In this document: piece after piece, positions 53,793 through 64,000 of the stretch
Layout: each line of letters starts with the position of its first letter
How positions within the stretch are numbered: the first letter of the stretch is position 1
Source: Acheta domesticus
Taxonomy: Eukaryota; Arthropoda; Insecta; Orthoptera; Gryllidae
DNA: 64,000 nt
Direction of reading: 5' to 3'
Assembly (NCBI GenBank): GCA_031308135.1
Contig: JAHLJT010000631.1
Coordinates: 215,521,773 to 215,585,772, forward strand
The notes under the pieces: model-generated
Told to the model about the DNA's origin: nothing
The model's input: only the letters and a program-made list of their open reading frames with translations
Database searches by the model: none
Translations under genes and position numbers: made by a program

Positions 53793-54055
53793 AACTATTT
53801 ACTGCCCTTGATGCAATGAACACAAGGTGGTGATATTGGTTTCCAATTCACTTGACAGGTGTGCAACATTATGTTAATAATATCCTGTAGAACTGGTGAC
53901 CAAATGGTATCCTTGTTTACAAGATGATTAAAAGTAGTTTTGCCACATGACTGATATAATTTATATGCATATTATATTTGTGATGTATTATTCCAGAAGA
54001 ATTCAAGATTCAACAAAATGCTCAAGAGCTGAAATGCAGTTGTAAAAATTATGTA

Positions 54056-54061
54056 AATAAA
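54056..54061 (+). terminator. CREG poly(A) signal, distal
   Basis: AATAAA about 310 bp after the stop, only about 15 bp from the opposite-strand signal of UBA3. Confidence 0.5.
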
Positions 54062-54075
54062 GAGGATAGTTTTCC

Positions 54076-54081
54076 TTTATT
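54076..54081 (-). terminator. UBA3 poly(A) signal
   Basis: TTTATT on the plus strand is AATAAA on the minus strand, about 170 bp past the UBA3 stop. Cleavage just downstream would overlap the distal CREG 3' end. Confidence 0.5.
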
Positions 54082-54248
54082 GAGTTTTTAATTATTTTTC
54101 TCATTCCTATGCATACATATAATGTACAATTTTTTCATACTTGGTATATGGGAACAAATAATACAAATCAACAAAAAACAAAATATCTGTTAATCACAAA
54201 ATTAATAAAGCCATACCTAAAACAAACGTGCACTGGAATTAAGAAATG

Positions 54249-55574
54249 TTATGTAGTACTATTTAGTAACTTAAGTTGAAGTACTACTGTGTTTGGCGAT
54301 GTAGGATCTGCCACAAGCAGTTGATCACCATCAGACAGTCCCAATTCTTGTAGAGTTCGGCGAAGATTTCCTCTAGTTTGTTGTTCAATACTTGCAACAG
54401 TACTCATATATAATGTACGAGAATGACCTCCAGTCTGTGTAGTGATACCTGGACTACGCATTCGAAACTGAGCACTCTCGCACAAATGAGCAATAAGTTC
54501 TTCCAATTTACAATCAGCTTTGAATTCAATTTTTTGGGGGACTTGACTGCAGGCTAAACAATCCTCCTTTCGTTCTGCCTCATATGCATATGTGTATACA
54601 CCTTCCAAATCATTGAAGACCATATAATTATTGAGGGGTAGGCAACAACTTGTAGCAAGCTTGAAAGCTTCAGTAGCACATGCTGCTGCAACAACAGCAT
54701 TTGTTGATGCAACTGCAGGTATTATATTCTTCACTACTCCTTGCACTAAGCGGTAAGTTACTCCAGGAATTGAGAACTGGGCAGCTCTCTCAGATGATTT
54801 TTCATAAATCCAGCTTATATGTTGAGGATCATCTCCATCTATGGGTACACTCCAGGGATTTTCTTTAGGCCACTGAATAACTTTTACATACTCAATGCAA
54901 TGCTCAGGTAAGCGAGGAGTATTTGCAATAGTGCAAAGTGGATACGTAATTTGGGGAGGAAAAAGATCTAAAGTGCAATCAATACAAGCAGTCATGCCTG
55001 GCAGGATGACACGTACATTCCCCTTGAAACCTTCTGTTCCCCCATCAATGATTGGTATTATTGAGCATGTGTCCAGCACTCCATTTTCATAATTTAAAAG
55101 AGATATTATCATCCCATTTATCCAACGACGAGCCACAATTGAGTCTAGGCCACTTACGACAATGTGGAATTGTCTGTAAAACGATTCATCAAAATCTTGA
55201 ATTTTATTAAAGTGTGGGACAACATGGCATCCTTGAATTCTTGTGTTTATGAAATTTGCTGCAACCTCTGCTTTGGATTTGCCAATATCCTTGTGCCTAA
55301 ACAGAAATTGTCTGTTCAAGTTAGAAAGTTCTATTGTATCCATATCAATGACATGAATATTCCTAAATCCCATATAGGCAAGATCTTTCAAAAGTTCACA
55401 TCCTAATCCACCAGCACCGATAACGAGAATTTTGCAAGAGTTCATTAAAAAATTAAGTGTCTCTGGGGATGCTTCAAAATCAGGATGGCAAAACGGACCC
55501 GGTCTCTCCAAAATCTTCCTCAGATGAGACCAACGATGATGTAGGTTGTCACTTCCGTCTCCGGATCCCATCAT
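54249..55574 (-). CDS. UBA3: NEDD8-activating enzyme E1 catalytic subunit UBA3, 441 aa, single exon
   Basis: With its partner APP-BP1/NAE1, UBA3 adenylates NEDD8, carries it as a thioester and passes it to UBC12 for cullin neddylation. Visible features are the nucleotide-binding motif [16 protein letters not shown] (about residues 51-66), [18 protein letters not shown] (about 76-93), zinc-binding CIDC (197-200) with the paired CLAC (339-342), the active-site cysteine in [19 protein letters not shown] (Cys214), EAFKLATSC near 303 and a C-terminal ubiquitin-fold domain (about 349-441) that recruits the E2. Length is close to the usual 430-465. The start is MMGS; the second Met is equally possible. 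The whole gene is one uninterrupted exon with all key residues present, so it looks functional. It is convergent with CREG and divergent from TIM17. It could be an intron-poor native locus or an old retrocopy that replaced the parent. Confidence 0.96.
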   Translation of the reverse strand: MMGSGDGSDNLHHRWSHLRKILERPGPFCHPDFEASPETLNFLMNSCKILVIGAGGLGCELLKDLAYMGFRNIHVIDMDTIELSNLNRQFLFRHKDIGKSKAEVAANFINTRIQGCHVVPHFNKIQDFDESFYRQFHIVVSGLDSIVARRWINGMIISLLNYENGVLDTCSIIPIIDGGTEGFKGNVRVILPGMTACIDCTLDLFPPQITYPLCTIANTPRLPEHCIEYVKVIQWPKENPWSVPIDGDDPQHISWIYEKSSERAAQFSIPGVTYRLVQGVVKNIIPAVASTNAVVAAACATEAFKLATSCCLPLNNYMVFNDLEGVYTYAYEAERKEDCLACSQVPQKIEFKADCKLEELIAHLCESAQFRMRSPGITTQTGGHSRTLYMSTVASIEQQTRGNLRRTLQELGLSDGDQLLVADPTSPNTVVLQLKLLNSTT

Positions 55575-56394
55575 GTTTTATCTTTTCGGAAACTGTTTTG
55601 TCCCACGAGCAATACAAAGCGCTAACACTCACCTAAAGCAATTTAACCTCACCTCAACCGGTTTTAATTACAGATTGGTCACTTGTCATCGAACGTTTCC
55701 AACGAACATCAACCCCACCAACCTCCGTTTACTTCTTGCATCCAGGTTTACCACCATGGATCCCTTGAAATCCGTCAATAAATCAACGTGGTAACACTGC
55801 GAAAGCGTTCAGAAACCTGTAGCCGCGTGCGACGGGTTTCCATGTGGGATATTTCTATGTAACTTTTATTTATTAAATTTACACGGTATGTATTCGTAAA
55901 ATCACCACTGAACTATATTATTGTAACTGATGAATTGAAATGTAAGGTTTTGTATTACAAATATAATATTCTTGTTTGTGATAGAATTTCAGGGTCATGA
56001 AATCACCTTCACCGAGCATGGGAACGATCGATTTGTGCCGAAATTGTTAAAGTTGAAAAAACAGATTTTTGCAGTGTTTCCTTTACCGTGAAAACCCTGA
56101 GTAAGTGTCTGTTGTAGTGTAGTCGTGTTGTATTTGAGAGCACCGTGAATCTCATAGGCTGCAAATAATGAATTAAACACAATATAACCTTAGTATGACG
56201 TAAGAACATGCCTTACAATTGTAACATATCTAAACCTTAGATTTTCTTAAAAATCGAATGAGGTTCTATAATTTATCATCTTTTCTGTGTGGTTGCAAGT
56301 AATGTATCGTATTTATATTTTAAAGTGAAATTATTGTTGCATCATGTATTGTTTCTTGCAGTATCATCTTGTTTCTTCAAATTGAGATTTTATC
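55575..56394. promoter_or_regulatory. Shared UBA3 / TIM17 divergent promoter region, with TIM17 5' UTR intron
   Basis: The two start codons are 820 bp apart on opposite strands with no gene between. A plausible TIM17 5' UTR intron runs from gtaagt at 56101 to ttgcag at 56361, so the transcription start of TIM17 would be before 56100. A GC-richer spot near 55800-55850 may be the promoter core. Inferred from layout. Confidence 0.5.
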
Positions 56395-56898
56395 ATGGAA
56401 GAATATGCCAGAGAGCCATGTCCATGGCGTATTGTGGATGACTGTGGTGGAGCTTTCACAATGGGATGTATTGGAGGAGCTGTCTTCCAGAGCATAAAAG
56501 GATTTCGTAATGCCCCTAGTGGACTGAACCGAAGGCTTCTGGGAAGTTTAGCAGCTGTTAAACAGCGTTCCCCTGTGATAGCCGGAAACTTTGCAGTATG
56601 GGGTGGTCTCTTCTCCACAATTGATTGTACATTGGTTCATATACGGCGTAAGGAAGATCCGTGGAATTCTATAATATCGGGTGCTGCTACAGGAGGAATA
56701 CTGGCAGCTAGAAATGGACTCCCAGCTATGGCAGGATCTGCGATAATAGGTGGTGTCCTTCTAGCTCTTATAGAAGGTGTTGGTATTCTATTTACACGAC
56801 TCTCTGCTGAGCATTTCCGCCCAGCTCCTCCTCAACTTGGTGACGATCCAACACAGTTAGGACCACCACCACCTGGGTTCAGTCAGTCATATCAATAG
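56395..56898 (+). CDS. TIMM17: Mitochondrial import inner membrane translocase subunit Tim17, 167 aa
   Basis: A core subunit of the TIM23 presequence translocase in the mitochondrial inner membrane. The Tim17/Tim22/Tim23 fold is evident: [22 protein letters not shown] (about 7-28), KGFRNAPSG, a helix [20 protein letters not shown] (about 65-84) with the conserved RRKEDPWN and then [14 protein letters not shown], and a last helix [18 protein letters not shown]9 and C78 match the pair that forms the disulfide in yeast Tim17, and the acidic residues D15/D16, D77 and E127 line the proposed cavity. The proline-rich tail (about 144-160) is usual in animal Tim17. Length is typical (165-175). ATG at 56395 follows an in-frame acceptor-side UTR. 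The coding region has no intron. Confidence 0.96.
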   Translation: MEEYAREPCPWRIVDDCGGAFTMGCIGGAVFQSIKGFRNAPSGLNRRLLGSLAAVKQRSPVIAGNFAVWGGLFSTIDCTLVHIRRKEDPWNSIISGAATGGILAARNGLPAMAGSAIIGGVLLALIEGVGILFTRLSAEHFRPAPPQLGDDPTQLGPPPPGFSQSYQ

Positions 56899-57019
56899 CA
56901 GTTTTAATAGTGTATTATAAAGTAATAGGTTGTAAAATGTTCTTTATTGTTGACTATTTGTTGATAGGATCAGAGATTCCCATCTCACTGAATGTGAAAC
57001 AGTGATGCAGTCATTTGTG

Positions 57020-57025
57020 AATAAA
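57020..57025 (+). terminator. TIM17 poly(A) signal
   Basis: AATAAA about 120 bp after the TIM17 stop. Confidence 0.55.
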
Positions 57026-58837
57026 TTTTATTCTCAGTTGTACTTGTGAGGACATTTCTACCTAGAAATAAGTTTTGTGTTGTGTGAACATATTGTATGC
57101 TTTTCATATTATACATTAAAGCATATTCTACTGTACCAGCACAAAATTATATTGGTTTTTTTAAAAAAATAATATAGTAGATCCTCTTCTACCATGATAA
57201 ATGAAAAAAAATGTATATGACAGAATTACAATTAAATTATTTCATAAAAATTGTGTTTGCTTGTTAGCTTATTTGATTAATTATTTGGGATTGAGGGTAT
57301 CCATAGTTGTTTTTTATTTTATTTTTGAAAGTATCTTCAATGGTTTTGTAGCAGCTGGCAGGCTAGCATTAAGAGAATGTACATAACACTTTGCATATGT
57401 TGTATATTATTTTAGAAATGTGCATAATTTTTATACTGCATTTAAGGATTTTGGAATTCTTGATTTGTTAGTTGATCTCGCTGAAGTGATGAGTATGATA
57501 AGGAGTCCTAGTTCACAATAATTCTTTTAACCTGTAACTTAAATACTTCATCTCTGGTGAGTCATAATAGTATCTTTAATACCTTCTAATGTTGAAATTA
57601 AACTAGTTGAAATTTTGAACATAGTATCTTAAAATATTTTGAAGTTGGAGGGGATAGTGTTGCAATTTTTGAAAATATGAAATAAGTCTTAATAGAAAGT
57701 TAAAATGATGTGAAGCGAGAAATTATTTATCCTTTCCTTGCTTAGGATAAGGAATTTCTTTAAGATACATTAACTATTTAGGGTAGTGTAATTAACTTTA
57801 TTTGATTAACATTCATTTACCCTGTGATATAAATATACTAATTAAATATAATCTTCATTATAGAGATGTTCCATGTGTGTTTCAATAGCAACTTGTATTT
57901 ATTGAGTGGTACCATTTCTAAATGAATCAGTGTGGTGAATCAGTAAGAATGGTTTCTAGTTCTTTGAAAAATGACTGAAATATCTTTCTTCTATGATTGT
58001 GTAAATGAGGAATTCTATGTTCTGCTAAGTGTTATTTATTTGACACCTCTTTAAAATATCTGAAAAAATGACATTACTGTGCAAAAATGTTATTTGCACA
58101 ATGATGCTTAAGGGTTAAAGACTACACTGCACTGCCTATCCTCAAAATCCACAGCTGCTGCTTGTCCATGGCTTTCTTTTAAACTTCACAAAGAAGACAT
58201 TTTATTTTGATACAACCATGAAGACTGACAATGAAACAAATCATGAATTTTTTTATCTTAACTTCTATTGCACCAAATAATTTATTTGTTTTGTTAGTAT
58301 TTTTCTACAATCGTAAAAAAAATGTTAACATTTTGTGAGCTGAATGCTTTTTGTAAGATCTCTCTCCTTTTTTTTTTTCTTTGCTCCTACATGTCTGCAA
58401 AAAAACCTCATCATTTATTAATATAATAATAACTTGATATTATACAGCAAATGAGGAATGCTGTAAATATTGGTTTAATTTCTGAAGGGAGGTGCAATGT
58501 AAATGAATTGAACATTTTTGCATTTTTGACAAATAAACATTTGATATTTTTCTTTGTCGAAAGTTAAGGGTATTGTGGGTCTCTATTATTATAAAGGAGA
58601 TAAATTTTGCTCCTTGTGTTGTAAATTACTTCCTCTAACTCATTGCATAGTCAGAATTTTTTCAGCATGTTCCTATAACTGCAATATTAAAGATGGAGAT
58701 TTTTTCCTTGATGAAATCTGCTCTAAAAAGGTAGACTTTTATTTTATTTTTATTTTTACCAAATACAAAGCCAGTGGATTAAACCTATTATTGGTTTGTG
58801 TCCATACAACTCGCACGCACATGTGCACACACAGACG

Positions 58838-58841
<4 letters not shown>

Positions 58842-58886
<45 letters not shown>
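58842..58886. repeat. CA dinucleotide microsatellite
   Basis: About 22 uninterrupted CA units. Confidence 0.97.
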
Positions 58887-58887
<1 letters not shown>

Positions 58888-60304
58888 TCAATACAAACTT
58901 TGGTTTTAGCCCAACAATTTTACATAAGTTAGGACTGTGGTGGACAGTGAGAGAAGAGTCAGCAAAAATGTTGATTTCATTTTGATAACTTTATATGAAA
59001 TCTTTAACTAAGAGATGATTTTATTTAGCCTGGAATAAAACAAAATTCTATTTTTTGAGACAATATTCTAAAGTGGACTGTACACACAAGTCTATGATGA
59101 GGTATCAGCAGTGAGATCTGCTCATGAATATATGGACAAAAACTATATTTACCTACCTTTAAAAACAGGCAAATTACTTTCAATTAGACTAGTATAGCAA
59201 AATTTTTACTCCTAATACTTGCTGTTAATACCAGCTTGGTGAATACCTCCATGATTCTCTGAAAACTAATTATTTTAAAAATTTCCACTGACATTTTTCT
59301 AATTTCAATTGCAGGCCCTTACTGTAAATCAGATGACAGCAGCATTTTCTAGTTTAGAACGAACAAGAGTAAAAAATAAGAAATAATACTGCAATTGATT
59401 AGATCTTCCAACTTGGTCTGATAAGAAAACTAATGGATCTATTTATGCTCTTCAATAAATCTTCAGTATGGTGTTTCAAGGCAAATTGTTAGATTACACT
59501 AAGATCCTTAACTTAGGATACAGATCTGATAATATCAAAGTTGATAACATATTAAAGAAAATTCTTTTAGTTGTATAGAATGACATGAATTTTTCCAAGT
59601 TTAGAACAAGTTTGTGCAAGGCAATCCAAATGATACTGTAATGTCATAATTGCCTGTAAGCTAAATCATTTGTACTACCGGCAGCAATGCCACCACTACC
59701 ACCCACTAAAACGAAGTCACAATTGGCTAGCCTGGAACTAAAGTGATCTATGGTACAAATCACAATGTGACTTTAGATCTCTTAAGAATTGACTAACGTT
59801 AAAGCCATCTGCCAATAGTTGTACTTTGTTGTAAGTTGTACTTTTATTATGGGGCACCTACAATGACAAATGACACACAGACCACTTTAGAATGTATAGA
59901 TGCTCACCTGTTCAGTTCAAATTTACCATATCTGGATTTTAGCCAAAATGTCTTGTAGACCACTTCGGTCCCAGGCCAGCCAATTTTTTGAAACTATGAC
60001 TAATTTGCTTATAATTTGTGCTTTAAAAAAATTATATATTCTTTCAAAAATATCTCCAATTTTTTTGTGAATAGAGCGAAGAATGCATATCAAAATGGCA
60101 CAGGTCTTATTTTCTATAAAATCTCTGTATTTTCAAAAATTGCAGAAAATTAATATTGCAAATTTGCATGGATGATTCATATTTGCCTCAATGAAATCTG
60201 TTCTTTAATATTAGATGTTGAAATAATGTCAGTGAAAGTTTTAATTTTTCAAAAATGAAAATATTCATCTTCATTTTTAAAGCATTGAGAAAATTGAGTT
60301 TAGC

Positions 60305-60375
60305 TGTGAGGTTGGTAGAGTAGGTTTAACATGAATGGTGTGCTAAACATACGAACGAGTTTGAATCCCAGTGTG
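60305..60375 (+). repeat. tRNA-derived SINE-like fragment
   Basis: 'gaggttggtagagtaggt' resembles an A box, and 'gagtttgaatcccagtgtgg' about 35 bp on resembles a B box (consensus GGTTCGAATCC). A run of A follows. Arms do not fold as an intact tRNA, so a SINE head or tRNA pseudogene is likely. Confidence 0.35.
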
Positions 60376-62317
60376 GAAAAAAAATGTTGCTGGTTGTAAA
60401 CAGTTTGCAGGTTCAAGTACTATTATAATATTGCTTAAACATTTTCAAAAAATGCAACAAAGTAGGTGCTGTTGTAGTGCGACTAGTTTAAAATGTAACT
60501 CTTGGATTGGAATCATTGGGAAGATTGGTTGCAATGCTAACACATGCAGTCCTAATGGAGATAAAATTTAATTTTCAGTTGGGAGGAGGGAATGGACCAC
60601 ACCCATAAAGGAGAGTTGTCTGTTCTGCACAATCAGTGAAAGAATTTTGACTGACATGACAATTCAGACTGGAAATTATCATGGTTTCTTTCATACTATG
60701 TTCATTTACTTTATCTTTTCATGTAATATCACTTTTCTTGCAAGGCTTTTCGTTTCTTCATAGAAAGAAATTGTGTGTGTGTGGGGAACATTGTTTTTTC
60801 TTCCTTGCTCAAATTGCAAAATTTGCAAACAATCACTCCAGTAGTGATTACCTAGCATTGTCTGGATATTTATTTAGTACCCTGTCTGTTCTGGAAGCCC
60901 TTCCTCCGTGGAGCTATAATTTTTGCCTTCTAATGTTATAATTAACTGAAAATGTAATTAATTACAATAACATTTTAATATAAATTTAATTAAAAACTTT
61001 AAATGTTACAAAATTTAATCACCATACTTATCCTCTTTGGTTCAACAATAAAATGCCCTTTTATTGTAAGTATGAAATATATTTCTCATTAAAAATCAGA
61101 AGTTATTTCTTTCTTCTAGATTTGGATGAAGCAAATAAGTTACACAGCAGTTCAACTATTTGTTGCATAATTTCAGTACTAAGTGTGTGTCATTTCTGAG
61201 ACCTTGGTTTTTAATGATAATGCCCTGTCTTTTTTATAGTTGTTTTTTGTTTGTTTTATTTTGTTTTGAAAATGATCATTGTGATTTTCCTGTTGTTACG
61301 TTAATTTCATAAGTAAAATCTACTGCTTTGCAAACATCAGGAGAAATTGTAGTTAAGGTTGAATGATGACAAATTATGAGTTGTGCTAATTTTGTAATAT
61401 TTTCTGCTTTTGATATCTTTTGTTTCATAACTGATATAAAATTCAACATTTTTGAGAAAATGAATTGGTGAGATCATTTTGTATTCTTTACATACACATG
61501 GAGACTTGTGGTAAAGTATCATCATTAACACTTGGAACTACTTTATGATTCAAAATCTCTAACTTGCATACTACTTTGTTGAATAACTTAATTATTGAAA
61601 ATTTGGATGCCAATTAATTTGGAAAAATTAAAATGTCAATTGACATAAATATCAATGAATCTATCAACCTTGATTATTTTCACAGTTCATTGAGTTGTTG
61701 CTATGTATGGCAAAGTGTTTTTATTGTTTTTTGTTTGTTTCGTATGTTTTTCAACGTAGGTTGCATCACCAATAAACATGTTTTGATGTATAGACTCTGA
61801 ATTTCATGAAATTAAATATAAATAGTAAATGTTTTAGTAATGACATAATAGTTAATGTGACCTTTTAAATAATTGAAAGTTAATAATGTTTTAGCTTATG
61901 TTGTCGAGGTAGGTTTCTGCATCATATCAGTAGATGTTGGAAGTAGCTTACGTACTTTATTGCAAGCACAATCAAAAAGGACAGTTAATGTGATGGAATT
62001 AAAATTATCAAGTTTAATTTTTAAGGCTCAGATGATCTATTTTTCTTGTCTATGAATATTTTGTTAGATGTTATTTGGAACAATGCGCCCCTCCTCTGAG
62101 AAATCCTTCCGTTCCAGAAAATACAGCGGGGGATGCGTTCACTCCCAAACCTCTCGCATACAGCAGGAGGGCGCAGCGCTCTCCGCGACTTTCACTTTCT
62201 CGCTGATGCTTACGTACTATAGAGAAAGTATTGCAATCCTCCGAGGAAAAGAACGGCGAACTTTGGACAGAAATACTCTTCTTTGCGTGCCCCGTAAACG
62301 AAATAGTGGATAAATCT

Positions 62318-62473
62318 TTTGATACTTGACTGTCGGGGATGAGCCGCGTCACTGCGGTCGAGCTGACGTTTCGGCCATCATGTGGCTTCCTTCCGATTGT
62401 GCCCCCTCCTATATATTGCGACATGCTATATAGCATGTCAGCAGCAGTATAGCTCTGACAGCCAAGTATCAAA
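62318..62473. mobile_element. Small TIR element, 156 bp
   Basis: The ends TTTGATACTTGACTGTC and GACAGCCAAGTATCAAA match 16 of 17 as inverted repeats. It contains a perfect 18-bp palindrome ACATGCTATATAGCATGT (62421-62438). No family assignment. Confidence 0.6.
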
Positions 62474-62508
62474 TTACTCCGGCCGCGGAAGCCTACGAAT
62501 CCTTGTCG

Positions 62509-62510
<2 letters not shown>

Positions 62511-62568
<58 letters not shown>
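62511..62568. repeat. TA dinucleotide microsatellite
   Basis: An uninterrupted run of about 29 TA units. Confidence 0.95.
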
Positions 62569-62572
<4 letters not shown>

Positions 62573-63009
62573 AATTACTTTTTTTGACACTTGTAGCCGG
62601 AATCAATGTTTTGTAGGTTCTTGATACCGAAAAATCGATTGACGGAAAAGAAAACAACTGTCAATCCGACTGTCTGGCCTTCTGTAGTCAACGCTAGCGT
62701 CAACTGTTCAGCCGATTTTGTGCACAATTAATATTCCCCAATCGATCTGGCTCATGTGGCCCTTGGAATTTGAAACCGATATTTTCATTGTTGGGGAGGG
62801 GGGTAATTACATGATGCTCCTGGCACATTTTCAAGATTTGAAACAATGACACAAAATGTCGATTAAATTTCGTTGTCGGCGTAATGGACACTTAAGAGAA
62901 TGGTGCAGGTCTCATTTTCGTTGAAGTCCCTGATCTCAACGAAAAACGTCAGACGTTTTTCGGCGTCTTCTTACAACTATAATATTGAAGATACATATTT
63001 TTCCCTCGT

Positions 63010-63560
63010 TTGATTGCCAGGGGCTTCATGTAAAGTACCCCTCAAAATTAAAATATCGGTTTCAACTTCAAGGGGTCACGAGATCAGTCTGATCGATCGG
63101 TGAATATCAATTTTGGAGAAATTCGGCTGAACGGTTTAATCGCTAGCATTGTTCACAGACGTTTTTCTTTCAATTGGTTTTTCGGTATCAAGGACCCACG
63201 AAACGGGCATTCTGGCTGCACCACCCGTTAGGGGATTTTTTTCTTAATTTAACTACTGGATTTATCCACTTTCTCGTTATCAGGGCCTGGCAATGAATTT
63301 TTTTCTGCCGAAAATCCGCCGTTTTTACTTTCCCGTATACGTACTTGCATACGGACCAGGCCTTAACATACTTAGTGTAGGGAAAGTTATGTAATGCTGC
63401 ACGAAAAACGGCGGAGTTTCCGCAGAAAAAACCATTGCCGGGCCCTGATAACGAAAAAGTGGATAAATCCAGTGGCTAAATTAAAAAAATCCTCTAACGG
63501 GTGGTGCAGCCAGAATGCCCGTTTCGTGGGTCCTTGATACCGAAAAACCAATTCACCAAC
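63010..63560. repeat. Dispersed family, head-to-head inverted pair forming a large hairpin
   Basis: The plus-orientation segment 63010-63340 and minus-orientation segment about 63400-63560 share arms of about 160 bp (63170-63330 and 63400-63555), over 90% alike by eye, separated by about 70 bp that contain the end palindrome of the family. The seed here is only 'gttcacagacg'. Confidence 0.8.
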
Positions 63561-63574
63561 ACTATTCTATTTAT

Positions 63575-64000
63575 GAGCTGAAGTGCATCAAATGACTTCT
63601 AATGAAGTATTTTTGAAAACTCAAAACTTTTCTGTGAAAGTTTCAAATTCCCAATTTTTAGAAGCGCTTAAACGCCATGATCTTGAAAGCGGCTGCACAT
63701 TTTTCAAAGAAAATTAGCATTTAGGGCAAGGTTTTGCTGTTCTTTAATATTCTTAAAATAATATTTCCGTTCTACTATTAGGAAACTAAAAAATTAAGAA
63801 AATGTAAAAACTGTACTATAAATGGCAGCTGGCAAGAGTATGTGGCAAGTCCGAATAGCTAGCCGAGACCAAATGAAAAAGGAAACTAATATGGGAAAGT
63901 CTGTGCTATTCTGTGGCACCACTAGTTCGATATCAAGAACACACAAAACATGGATTCTGGCCATTCCACGTGTTAGAGGATTTTTTTTCTAAGTTTAGCA
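63575..64000. repeat. Dispersed family, further fragments
   Basis: Positions 63575-63932 run in minus orientation to 'ctgtgctattctgtggcacc', the left end of the family. From 63935 'gatatcaagaacacac' to 'cacgtgttagaggatttttt' is a plus-orientation piece running off the window. Confidence 0.65.

Larger units (their letters stand above)
57100..62200. other. Downstream intergenic region, mostly no recognised feature
   Basis: AT-rich. Apart from the CA repeat and the SINE-like fragment listed separately, I see no supported gene. All frames are short and without recognisable domains. Confidence 0.55.
62215..62960 (-). repeat. Dispersed family, minus fragment interrupted by a small TIR element and a TA repeat
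   Basis: 'gtgccccgtaaacgaaatag' and 'gtggataaat' (to 62315) are continued at 62572 by 'taaattac' and 'cacttgtagccggaatcaat', then 'gtcaacgctagcgtcaactg'. The interruption is 62318-62571. Confidence 0.65.

Noticed and set aside
59315..59388. Possible terminal exon (acceptor ttgcag, then ALTVNQMTAAFSSLERTRVK)
   Set aside because: The acceptor is good and the short frame ends in a stop, but no partner exon with a matching donor was found upstream.
62340..62400. Hammerhead ribozyme as in Penelope-like elements
   Set aside because: On the minus strand 'atgatggccgaaacgtc' recalls the core, but CTGATGA and a proper second stem are missing.

Overview
This window is nuclear DNA from an animal, almost certainly an insect. 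The evidence is AT-rich non-coding DNA, GT-AG introns of up to 15 kb, dense non-autonomous transposons (hAT-type elements with 8-bp target duplications, mariner-type MITEs, a decayed Jockey LINE) and four protein-coding genes with insect-like sequence. A hemimetabolous insect with a large genome is my best guess, but the species cannot be fixed from the window. No bacterial or viral features, CRISPR array, rRNA or convincing intact tRNA gene was seen.

Positions 898-33223 (+) hold a ten-exon gene for an SV2/SVOP-like major facilitator transporter. I joined it by hand; all junctions keep frame and give 534 residues. Its second intron (1552-17033) is largely built of a dispersed AT-rich repeat family of about 1.6 kb. 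The family carries a short internal CGGAC-rich seed, and in this intron three copies have grown minisatellites from it: 12-bp units (4227-5725), 17-bp units (9113-9245) and 16-bp units (11584-14335). Other introns contain two hAT-like elements with target duplications, a 253-bp MITE ending 24 bp before an exon, and a microsatellite beginning about 50 bp after a splice donor. Two oppositely oriented copies of a 2.3-2.5 kb element with terminal inverted repeats of about 560 bp lie in intron 7 and just past the gene's 3' end.

Positions 36131-51690 are intergenic and transposon-rich. They include a broken Jockey-type LINE with its catalytic core missing, the best short copy of the dispersed family (46064-47690), a mariner MITE and two hAT MITEs.

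Positions 51698-56898 are a compact cluster of three conserved genes: CREG (+, six exons, a secreted or lysosomal glycoprotein), UBA3 (-, one exon, catalytic subunit of the NEDD8-activating enzyme) and TIM17 (+, one coding exon, a mitochondrial import channel subunit). CREG and UBA3 are tail to tail with poly(A) signals about 15 bp apart. UBA3 and TIM17 are head to head over about 0.8 kb. The three are not obviously one pathway; they look like close-packed housekeeping genes.

Positions 56899-64000 are AT-rich non-coding DNA with simple repeats and, after about 62.2 kb, another cluster of the dispersed family that includes a large near-perfect hairpin. The main result is the link between the dispersed family and the giant arrays. 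The transporter's true 5' end, two small exons missed by simple ORF calling, is the main annotation correction.
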